64,000 nucleotides of DNA from Rhynchonema sp. JSB1_4 (taxonomy: Eukaryota > Nematoda > Chromadorea > Monhysterida > Xyalidae): positions 1-64,000 of the forward strand of contig JASAMV010001733.1 in NCBI GenBank assembly GCA_030248065.1, written 5' to 3'. Position 1 is the first letter of the stretch, and the number at the start of each line of letters is the position of its first letter. The notes under the pieces are model-generated. The model was given only the letters and a program-made list of their open reading frames with translations, had not been told where the DNA came from and did not search any database. Both the position numbers and the translations under genes were made by a program. This document shows positions 33,743-45,700 of this stretch, piece after piece.

Positions 33743-36700
33743 ATGTCGTCAACCAAAGCGGACGAGATTGAGCTAAAACCGTCATCATCATCACCAATCA
33801 ATGTGATCACAACAACAGCAACATCGATGAACGTGCACGCAGCCAGTGGGCCGCATCGCGGTTCGCAACAGCTCAAGACCGCCAGTTCGCCCCAGTTCTC
33901 CGCCACGCCACAGCAGCCGATCGAGGATTGTTGCAGCACGACCAACACTGAATCGATCATCAATGGCAGCTCGGTAGCTGTCAATCTGTTGGATCCGACC
34001 GAGGAGATCAAATGGGTGAGTTTTAGCTTTTCGCAAGACCGCTCAAGTCCGGATGGAGAACAGGATGGAGTCAAGAATGAATTTTTCAAGCTCAATAGAA
34101 TGAGACTCTGATTTGCTGCGTTTCCTAATTTCAAGAAAACCAGGGGCATAAAACCGCGTCTTTTTCAAGTTCTCAATCATTTACTTCTTCAATCGAAATC
34201 CCATGCCCCAATTCCAGCACCCGTCCTACGTCGCGCCACCCAAGGTCACCCATCCATTGGAGGACAATTTCGGTTGGGTGTTTCTGCGCGGCTGCTGTTT
34301 CCATCTGGTTGGCTTCCTAATCGGTCTGCCATTTGTGGTGATCGTTGTCGTCTGTCTCTGTATCGTCTGTCCGATTCGACTGATTCTCTGGCTGATCGGC
34401 ACATTCGCTCCATTCTGTGCCCCATTGAGACGATTGACTGCGCTGTCCGAAGACTCGTGTGATCCCTGGTGGCCGTTGACCACACATGCCGGTTGGTGGT
34501 GCATTTGGTGATTGATGGTTTTATGCTGAACGACGTACGTTTGCTGAGAGCGATGTGCTGAGCAAAGAATTCACGAATAAAATACGATGATCCAAGCCTT
34601 CGTCGACGATTCGCACGTGTGTCTATAAAATCTTTTTCTTGACGTTTTTCTCATCGCTTTGAGATTTCAGTGACATTTCTATTTTAGCGAAAGTTCTCTG
34701 CCTGCAATGAATTTCAGCGAAATAGACCTTCGTTGGAGTTTCGAAAGAACTGTGTTTGTATTCTAGAAATAAACAAAAATAATTCGCTTTGCCGACAAAC
34801 AGGTCAACCTTTTTCAAAACTCAATAGACTTCTGCTTCTAATTGTCTTTTTGTTTTTTGTGCAATTTGCCAACAGTTGAAAGTTGTGTTGCAGAGCCACA
34901 CGCATCATTGACGCAATGCATCGTCACATTACAATCGCCTATCGACGTCGATGATGCACGTCGATTGATCAATCAGAACGTGTTCGACATTCAGCAACAC
35001 AGCTCGGACTCCGCGTCTGAGCCCGGCGTCGGTCCGGCCGCATCCAACGAACGCTCGTACAGCTACAGGCGCAGACGTAGGTTGAGGTTATTGTTCGCTG
35101 TGATGCAATAACGTCAGGACTTCCATGATGTGAACGTAATGTGAGCTTCAACTTCTTCACACAACTTCTTCTGCATCCTGGCCGCTTTTCACTGTATACG
35201 TCGCCTGAAGCTTAAAATGTGCGAAATGTAGAATTACAAGCAGACGACAGTATTGTTTGAAGTTATGCTCTGGTGCTGGCGGTGCATTACTTTAACAACC
35301 ACTATTTGTGTGGCCATGTGTTCGTTCAAGTGGTAGCACAATTATGCCATCGATTCTCATCCATCACAACGCACACAGGAACGATGCCATCAGCGTTCGA
35401 CCGTCTTGTCTGGGGTGTGCCATACTCCTCCACTCGTTGCTACAGCCGTGCATTCACCCACCTACCAGTTGACGGCGGAGGAGCGGAGAATTGCTGCCGC
35501 CCAACAGTGTCGTTGAACGCGAGTATGCGTAGTGACAATGCTCCGCTCAGGCAGTCGTGGGGGCAAAGGCTCGGGGCTACGAAGCAAAGGCACAATCAGC
35601 ATGAGTACGATGTTGGAGAGCATGTGTTTGAGACCGATGTGTTGAATCGGTGGGTACCGGTAACAGGGACCTTTCTCAAACATTCCCGAGTCCATTTCAA
35701 AAATGTTGTCAAGATTAACATGAGTTAACAAATAGACCGTGGTGATTTTGGGTGTTAAAATGAAATTTGCGTTTCTGTGCAATTTGCACATAACCTGCCA
35801 GTGTAGTTGCACTGCGCCAGAAAATTGCCGAGAAAACTGCTGTCGGTGTCGAGCTTGAGCAAAATGTTTACAGTGTCGCAGTGGTGTCGTTGGGAAATCA
35901 AAAAGTCAGGATACCGGATACCCAAAATCCAAAATTTTCGGATACCGGATACCCAAAATGAAAAATCTCGGATACCAGGGGGGGTTGCTCCCTAAAATAA
36001 AAAATCTCGGATACCCAGGGGGGGGGGGTTGTTCAAAAAAAGTCAATTTTTTAAGAGGAAAATTGAGCAAAATCGGTGTTGAAAGCGCAAAAAATGGTCA
36101 TTTTGGGGGTTATGCTTGCGCTAGCAAGCGATTTTGAGCATTTTGGAGGTAAAAATGGGCGATTTTTACCGTTTTCGGAAAAGTTTTAGGGTAGGATACC
36201 CTTGGACAAAAAGTCAGGATACCGGATACCCCTGGGTGGAAAAAATCAAGATACCGGATACCGGATACTAGGGGGGGGGGGGTAACCCCCCCCCCCCCCC
36301 CCCCCCCCAACGACACCACTGCAGTGTCGTAGCTTTTTAACAGACCGCTGTTGAGGGTGGTGAAGCCGAACGCCATGTGACAAATAACTGACGGATCGCA
36401 TCACAAACGTTTCCTGCCTAGCCCAATCCTAGGCATTCTGAAGTGTGAATGTCAGCCATCAATTTGCAGTCCGAATCAGCCAGTGAACAGCGGCAGTGCG
36501 TTGTTGGTGCCGAGCGACGCGCCCATCGACCAACAACAAGCGCACAATGTGCCCAACAGCAGTCTGCAACGTCGTGGTCGTGTGGCGTCACTGCGTGACC
36601 TCGAAGCCTATGTCAACTTCCCGATGACACTGTGGTCGAAGCAGAAACCTGCCTGGTCCATCAAATTGCTGCCGCAGTTTGGCAATGTCGAGGTCGGTGG

Positions 36701-39700
36701 AAGGGATTTTTTGACCAATGCGCATTGGAATTGGAATTGGCGCGGTTATTGGAATGTTGGGAATTTTAGGTGCACGTGTTCAGGAGCATGTTGCAGTTTG
36801 TCTAAAAAATTGTTCCTATTGGTTGTGGTTGGTTAGTTCCGCGACCGCCGTCAGCTTGCATCAAATTTGATGATATTCTTGTCCGTTTGCAGGAAGGCAC
36901 GTGCTGTTCGCTGGTGCTGATGGAGATGCAGGCGTCGCTGGGCAATCGTCTGTGTCCGCTTCGTTTCATCTCGTTGTGGACCGACGGTCATCTGACGTTC
37001 GATGTCGAGCCCAAATACCGTCGTTCATTCGTGTTCGGCGGTGTGCTGCCCCCGTACAATGTGTTCCTCACCATATCATATGCCATTTGGACCGTGTGTC
37101 AGGCCATGTCCGCTAGTCCGCTGTGTTTGTTGATGGGTAAGGTTGGCTGGAGGAGGATTACTCGTGTGGTGATTATGGTCATTCTAGTTGAAAATTTTGA
37201 TTCGGGCAGGTATCAATAATGTAACAGCGGTGGCCGTCGTCGAAAATTCCAGAACAAGCAATCCCGACAAAATTAAAATGCCTTCCGAAACGAAAAATCC
37301 CAAAAAAAAATCCCGAAAAGCAAAAATCCCAAAAACCCCAAAAAAAAACCCAATTTTTCGAATCCTCAGCCCTCCCCTCCTCCTCAGCTTACCCTATCCC
37401 CGCCGGCCCTGTTCTACGGGAATTGAAAACATCTAAAAATACACTTGCTCAGCCTTTCTTCGCTTAGCTTAGCTAGCAAAAGTGCCATTTTAACTGTTGA
37501 GCACCGATTTACATTATTTTGACAACATCCTCCATTTTAACTGTTTAGCACCGATTTACATTATTTTGACAACATCCTTGGTTAGGCTTAGCTTCGCTCC
37601 GCCGAACCTTCCCTTGCCACGAAAATTTCTGGAACTTTCCACAAAAACAACGTCCCGGCCTTCATTAGAGTTGTGCCACTTCGCCCCTGGCCACAGACTC
37701 CGACGAATTTCTATCTTGCCCCACTATCCGCAAAATATGCCCGAACAGAATTAAAAACCCCGTCCCCCACTATCCTTTCCCAATTATACTCCAACTACAA
37801 ATACCCCTTCCGCATTTCCCCTCGATTCCCGTAAACTTTTATTTTTCCTCAATTTCATTTTTCGGTTTTTTTGCTTTTTTTTTCGGGACTTTTTTTTCCC
37901 CCGTTAGTTGAAATTTTATTCGCAGTATCACTTGGGTCGTCGGGATTTTTATTTTTCGTTTTTTTCTCTTTTCTTTTTTTTTTTTTTTTTCACCCTTCCC
38001 CGCCCCCCCATTGACTCTGCTCTTCTACTCTTCTCGACCTACCTTCACTATCATAACCCCCGGGACCCCCCCTGCACAAACTGTACACTGATCATTCACT
38101 AGGGGCGTTTCGCAAACCCGAGCCCGTCTGGTCATATTCACCAACCGGTGTCACGTTCACGGTCAACCGAAAGCCGAAGACGCGTGGCGAGAGTGCGACT
38201 GCCAATAGGAGGTGGGTGTTTTTCCCTTTCTCTTCCGCCGGGAACTTTTCCTTTTTTTTTCCCGAAAAAAACCCTATACCACCCTTTTTTTTCCGTTCTT
38301 TTATTTTCCCTTTTATTTTCCCGTAACTTTTTCCAAGTACCTGGAAAAAAAACGGTTTTTTTTCCGGAAAAAAAACGGTTTTTTCAAACCTTCGCCCATG
38401 TTATCAACACAAATTATCCGAATTCATCATTTTCATGTGAAACAAATTCCTTTGTGTACTTCGAATCAGGTGCTTTTGAAATTGACAAAAATTTATCCAA
38501 ATGTGTCATCTAGCCATTAACTTTCAGGTACCGCGGTGGTGTATCATCGGCAACAAGTGGTAGTGAACGGAAACAGTCGGCATCGCTGGCGAGCTCGGCT
38601 CTGATCGGTATGTACATATTGTGAAAAACGGCGATTTTCTTCAAAAACGTGATTGTCCCTCATAATCAATAGACGTATGATCACCATTACCAACAGCGGG
38701 TCTTGTCCATTCCCACCACCTTTGCTACTTTCTCACGTCAAAATTGGGGTCAACTAACTTGAGTGGTAAGTGACGACGATCGCAGTATGTTTTCTGCCCA
38801 TTTTGTCAATCAGCGGCACACGAAAACATCACCTACGCTTTGTTGTAACTGACTGACTCTGTCACTGACATCATTGATGTAACGGTCGCTAACTGCCTGT
38901 CCCTCCATTCACAGGCTACGGCCTTGCGCCTTCCTACAAACGTGTGACTTGGGCACGCATCAGCAATATGGACCAATTGTTACGTGCCGAACGCATACTC
39001 AGATCGGCCACCATCGAAATCCTGCTCGCTTTCGTCGCTGGCGCTTTGAGGCGCCATTTTCGATCTCAGGTGGCTGGCTGTTTTTGTCGTTGGTCCAAAG
39101 CTCTGGTTCTGATCTTGTTCTGATTCACTTTTTTGCAGTTTTTATGTGCGGTGATCTCTCTGGCACTATACAAGACAAAACAGCAGTTATAATGTGAATT
39201 ATGCATCGTAGTGTTGGTCGCCCGTTTCGGCCTCTTTTAACGGCCGGGCGGTGCACCACGCGATCATCTGTGGCGCTCGATTGCACCAAATAAAGCATGA
39301 AATCTGACGTCTTCACCATTCCAAATCTCGCTAAAAAGTTGTATCTTTACTCCTAAGTGCTCGTGTTTGATGAACCAACACGATTTTATCACGATGTTTC
39401 CCAGGGCGTTCGCCATCCGCCCAACGTACGTGTGTGTGTCCCAGTGTCCAATCGAGACTACCTGCCGATCGGTCGGCAAGAAGGCTGTGACTTTCTGCTG
39501 GTGCCCGTCGAAGTGCCCAGTGGTGTGGAGGGCAACATTCCTCGTATCTGGGCCAGTCAACGATCGCTCGCTGATGCACTGGATGAACCGTTCCCGTTGG
39601 GTGCGAGGCTGGCCAGATTCATTGGTGGGTGGGTTTGGGTTTGATGGTACGCACACCATAGGTTTTAGACAACTTTCCACTGCGGTAGGCGCCGCAATAT

Positions 39701-42700
39701 CTGAATTGTAATAAAAGGGCCGGATGCCACGTGCAAATTGATGCCGTAAATTTAGAAACTTCGCATAACACGCTATTTATTTTCTGAAGCTTTTGTGATA
39801 ATTGTGTCGTGCGGTGCAGAAACATAAAGCGCATACTTTTGACTGACTAGGTGCGCTCCGGGTACGGACGGTCCAGGTACCAACTTTGCTGCGAGATATA
39901 AGGACTAATACATCAAACAAAAAATACCAAGTTGGTGAGATGGGGCTCAAACGAAATCCAAATGTACGAAAATGGTTGAGCCTACAAACCAACCAGCCAA
40001 CTGTCAATACAGGCAAGATGCTGCTGCCACGGTGGGCGGCCTCGCGTTTCCAACGTTTCGCCTACAACGACACGAGTTGTTGTGTCAGCTTCATACGTGC
40101 GATGGGCGACACGAGTCTGCATGCTAGACGCATTCATTCGGTGCGTTCTCACATTGATTATGCGAATAATTGGCATCTATGACTTGTGTATTATCGCACC
40201 TTTTGGCACTTTGTTCCATATCTGCTACACCATGTGTCATCATCACCTGGCACGCGCTACATCGCCGAACTGAGCCCAATATTTGTTTGACCCATATTTT
40301 GTGGTAGATTTGGGCAGTAATTTCTCGCAGCGTTTAAGTCGTATCCGTACTTCCAATGAACTACTTTTACGCTGGTCAAAAATCGACCAGCCCCACGCAC
40401 CATGCTGTGTCCAAAAGGTTGATTTTGGCCCTGTGGGTGGTGGATGCGAATGGAGGATCAGTCCTTCAGTCGTCAACTCATACGGACGCCAGGTCATAGG
40501 CAGCGAGAATGGCTAATTGTTCTACAGTATGAATCCACCGACCACAGATTCTGTGCTACGTGCCAGTGCCGGATGACTGTCGTGCTTCATTCGGTTTCAT
40601 CCAGTGCGGCAGTGAAATGGTGGTCACGTTGACTGCTGACACGCGACTGTTCGCTGAACCCGACACGTTATTAGCGTACTTTCAGGTATTGGGTGGATAT
40701 AAGGGGATCTTAGAATATGCCAGGCACAAGCAGTAGCATCACATTTTGGGAATGGATCGGTCGGGTCCGGGCCTTAGTCATCTTGGAGGTATTTGAGATT
40801 TGCTGCGCCGCTAACTTGGACCAGCGTAGAAGTCCGTCCCAAACTACTGATAGGGAACTTTTACCCTGGCCTGAAGTATGTGGCACCAGGAAATCTTCAC
40901 GTGACCAGGATCAAGGCAAGGTCGGACCAATATTGATCACCAATATTGATAAGGGCCACAGGCATTTTTTGCTGCGTCTTGTTCCTTTATACTCTTAAGT
41001 TAATGATTAAATAAAATATCTGTTAAGACTTGAGAAAGCTCAGTTCGATTGACTATACTTGCGTATTTTTCCGCAAAATATATTTTTGAAAAAAAACGTT
41101 TTTTCCAAATATTTTTCCAGTACTTAAGGATACCCATGGTCCAAAAACGCCTATTTTGGAGAAAATTTCGTCGGGAAATGGCTGAAACAGGCTAAAAATG
41201 CACTTGGAAATTAAAAATGCTCATTTTGAACTGTTTAGTACCGATTTACCTTGGTTTTGACAAATCCCCTCGCAACCTTGGAAAATATCTCGGAAATTTT
41301 TGGAAAAAAACCGTTTTTTTCCAAAAGTTGCCACTTGGAAAAATTTCCGGAAAAATAAAAACGTATTTTTCCGGGCCTCGGAAAAAAACGTTTTTTTCGG
41401 TTTTTTTCGGAAAAAAACGGTTTTTTTCCGGCCCGCAAGTATACGATTGACAACTGCAGGCCGAAGTGCTCTCCCTGCTCCGTCAGCTGTCGGTTCGCCT
41501 ATTGACCTTGAGTCAGGCCACATACCTGCCCTGCCCCCAACCGCAACCGACCAGCGTGGCCACGGCAACGTCACCATTGGACGATACTGTGTTTGGTTGG
41601 TAATATGACGGTCATTTTTGGCTTTGTCACATATTGCGCACCACGCGGTCTGCTCAATGCTCTATTCCATGTGCCCGCGACCAAAAGCTACACAGCTTAT
41701 CTTGAGACCTTATCTTGGCCCGATCATTTTGTTCACGATTCAATCTTGTTTTTCTGAGCATCTACAAATATTGTTATGCCAAAAAATATCTCGTATCTAT
41801 CCAGTATGAACAATATCGTGTTTGCAGTGGTCGGCGGTGGCTCACAAGAACGTCCGTTGCTCACCACCGGTGCTAATGTATTGACCCCGCCCATAACATC
41901 GGATGTGAATGCCGACCGGATAAGTCAGACTTCGGTTGGTTGTCCCTTTTGAAACATCACATTCACACAGCGTTTCAGCTCCATAGTGGCCCACTGCATG
42001 GTGCGGAAACCTTTGTCCGCCAGCTTATTGGTCGTCAAACGGTCGTTAACCTCCAAATTAATTACCTGTTTTGTGGTGAATATTATTCAGTGAGTGGTTG
42101 GTCCTCATCGTGAGATTGGTTATATAGCAGAGGGCAGAACGCAATGCAAATTTTTAATGCAAATGAAACTGCTGTACCTAACAAACGCAAAAAAAAGAAT
42201 CCCTGACTGATTGCGTTGCCTTGTTGATTCAGGGTGGTCGTACACCTACGCGCACGCCATCAGTGCTCGTCGAACTGTCGGTGCCGGCCGATGACAGCGC
42301 GATGCACCAGCAGCCGGGCCCGTCCGCGTCAGGCGTCCTGCCGCAGTACCGCGCACGCAGTCTTAGTCGATCGTCGAGGACCAGTCGCAGTTTGTTGATT
42401 GAGGTTGGCCGGGGTCGGGTGTTGCTTGTCATTTTTAAAGACTTGGGCACCGCCTGTACCCTGTGTTGTATTCTGTGTTATGCGCCACTTAGGCGGCCTT
42501 CACAATGCATGCGGGTTGCGGGTTGCGGGCCGATGTGGCCCGCAACCCGCACTGTGCATTGTGAAGACACAAGAAATGCGGGTCGCGGATTGCGGGCCGA
42601 GCCCGGCCCGCAACCCGCACGCAGAGTGTCCTTCACATAGCAGCGTGCGGATTGCGGGTTGCGGGCCAAATCGGCCCGCAACCCGCATTTTCTCGATTAG

Positions 42701-45700
42701 AACTGATCCTATTTTTTTGCGGGTTTGGGTCCTCAGCGCATGCTCGGATGGTTGATTTTTGTTGACCCATTGCTCAGGGAACACAGGTTTTCGACTCTCT
42801 ATATGTTTTCGATGTTGCAGAATTCCAAGAACAGTGTGTCAAGCACAACATGCTTATCTTTATTTGCGCAAACAATTTGCATGCAAAATTTGTACAGCTT
42901 TCTTCAGAAACTTTCATGCTCAGCTTTCCAAACAACTGAAAACAACGAGAATCTGCAATCCCATTGTGTCCAAAACGGAGTGCACGTGTTTATACATATG
43001 TATAGGCAATCCATCGGCTCATGGCACTTTTTATACACACAGCGCATCCAGCAGCACACGCCATTTTCTAAACAAAATGTACACTTTGAACGAGTGTTAT
43101 ACTTTGATGGCCGCTTTATAATTTACTCGGTTTTAATTAGCTGCTTGACATGACACTTTTCTGCACTGTTGCAAAATTTAGGGATGTTTCAACGGATAAC
43201 TGCAGAGAATAGATGCATTCATTGACGGCAGTAATGTAGCGTGCAGCCTGTGCGTGTTGAGTGCCATGAGCTGGCGGATTGCCTATATGTCGGTATTATT
43301 ATTATTAGTTAGCGGTAAATGTTTGCGAAATGCACAGACGAAATTTGCTTCAAGGTTTGATACTTCCCCATGTTTTGAAAATTTTTATCACCACTTGAAA
43401 CTTCGGTGGTCTCCAGACAAGGACAATGCAATCGGTATTTGTTGGTCATCTTAAAATGAGTACACAATACTAAAACTCAATAGTAGATATTGGTCGCACA
43501 ATGACCACATAAGAATTCATCAAATCATTCCTGATTTTCACATTCAGTCATTCTTAACCGCTGTGCTATTTATGACTCTCACAAAACATTTTCACCGGAA
43601 AATAAACCAGAAGAGCACCTATAGGCAATCCGCCAGCTCATGGCACTCTACACACAGGCTGCACGATAAATTACTGCCGTCAATGAGTGCATCTACTTTT
43701 CGGCAGCTATCCGTTGAAACATCCCCAAATTTTGCGACAGTGCATGTGCAGAGATGTGTTATGTCAAGCAGCTTATGAAAGCCAGGTAATTTTAAAAGTC
43801 GGCCATCAAAGTATGGCACTCGCCCAAAGTGCACATCTTGTTTAGAAAATGGCGTGTGCTGCTGCATGCGCGCTATGTATAAAAGTGCCATGAACCGATG
43901 GATTGCCTATACATTGCTGCGGGTCTGAAACATTTTGTAGACTGCATGCCTTGTGTGCGATCGCGCAACGCAACGTCACTGCCCTGTCACTTTCCTGCTT
44001 CACGATTCAGGAAAAAAATTTGACCAGTTTTTGTAAACTTTTTGTGCGACCAGTACCTGAATAGTACCAGTACATGTTTTTCGAGGTCAGTATTGACAAA
44101 GAAGTGCTCATGAATGTTATGCTTTGTGACGTTTCCTAAACTCCTCTTCGCCCGCAACCCGCATTTTTTTTGGTTTCACAATGCACCCGCATGCGGGCAA
44201 GGAACTGCGGGTTGCGGGTTTGCTTCAATTAGAACTTCTGGCCCGCAACCCGCACATTGCATTGTGAAACCTAGTGCGGATTCAATTTTTGCGGGCCCGC
44301 ATTACCTCGGCCCGCAACCCGCAACCCGCAACCCGCATGCATTGTGAAGGCCGCCTTAACAAAGAGCACGACACCACAGCAGTGTCGTTGAGCGGTTTAC
44401 TGGTATTGGTGTCCTGAGTTCTTGGGCAGGGGTATACTGACTCATTGGCCAAGAGTTTCTGATCCGCAAAAGATCGAAGAAAATTATCGAAAGTCGACTG
44501 TTTCGTCTTAAATTTTCTAGAAATTGTTTGCCAAAGTAAACACCTACACCAAAGATGACATTTTTACCATATCGACGGCGTGCCTTGACCTTCGCCTGCT
44601 GTGTGTATTGATGGCATTTTGAGATTTACTGGAGACACTTAGGAGCTGAAAGTCACGCGACCAAAGCAATAATTCAATAGTGTGTAGCCAACTGATGTTT
44701 TACGCCCAATATTTATACGACAGGACAAACCTAGCATGAGCCGTCGTCCGTCATCGAATATGTTGGACGATAACGACAGCAAGTCATTGGAGGAATTGGA
44801 ACGATTGTTGAGCACAGTACAGAATGAACTGGATCAGATGAAGGCAAATCCGCAGGTATGTTGTGCATTGTGTTTTATTATATTACGCTCATTTTTTTCC
44901 GAGTGACCGAAGGTACGATAGCAGGCGCAGGCTAAAGTTTGAAAGGTCCCAGTGTCACTACTCATAGTCACTACAACATCGGTTATCTTCTGGACCTGAT
45001 CAAAATAATTGCAAGCGACATGACATCATGCCATGCAATAACTCTGGGCACCATTTCATTGTCTGATTATTCACAGGGCGACCGCGGCGAGTACGTAGCG
45101 AAACTGGCGGAGCTGGAGCGCAAGATGGAGGATTTCCACAATTCAATAGCACGTCGATTGGATCCACAATCATTGGCACAGGCCAAGGCCGACACGCCAC
45201 CCAGGGTGGATGCAACGGTGGTGGAGGAACTGCTGGCACCATACTGGGATGAGGAACGGGGTGAGTGGCTGCAATCGGTGTTCGCTATTTTGATGTTTCA
45301 CATGTTTTTGGTGGATTTTCTGGTATCGTTTTGGGTGAATCACCTGTTCTTTTGGGACGAACGTGACACAACAGGCAAAGTCTTGATTTGTGAATTTATC
45401 ACAACGAACGTCACTCGGTTATCGGCTGCTTCGGCAGTTCCCGGCAGTTCTGGCCCAGGACCGGCCAGCAGTTTATCAAAACCCGGGGATCGAATCGGAC
45501 TATCAGGGTGCATCGCCCGATATCTTGACCAGCACGATGTGCGCTTTATGTAGCTTTTATTTGCTGTAGTTTTGTTATAACCAGTGTTGTAACTATTTTC
45601 ATTTCCGTAATTGTCCCATCCGGTCTTGTAACTGTGCTTCTATCACTAATTTACGTGTGCATGGTTTTATGCGTGATTGAGAGCAATAAACCAACCAACC

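Larger units (their letters stand above)
42492..44355. mobile_element. PIF/Harbinger-like foldback element (GCGGGTTGCGGG type) with three nested MITEs
   Basis: Ends GGCGGCCTTCACAATGC and complement, 3-bp duplication TTA (42489-42491, 44356-44358). Subterminal arrays of GCGGGTTGCGGG and its complement fold back. The tips match those of 2044-2956, but the internal repeat is different. The centre holds 43001-43287 and 43487-44055 (itself split by 43620-43910). It lies in an intron of the WS/DGAT-like gene. Confidence 0.8.

Noticed and set aside
35379..35728. A single long frame through WS/DGAT exon 4 (VDGGGAENCC... onward)
   Set aside because: Not rejected outright. Two frames are open here; the alternative frame containing LTAEERRIAAAQ joins exon 5 in phase, so the exon's exact end and frame were left uncertain.
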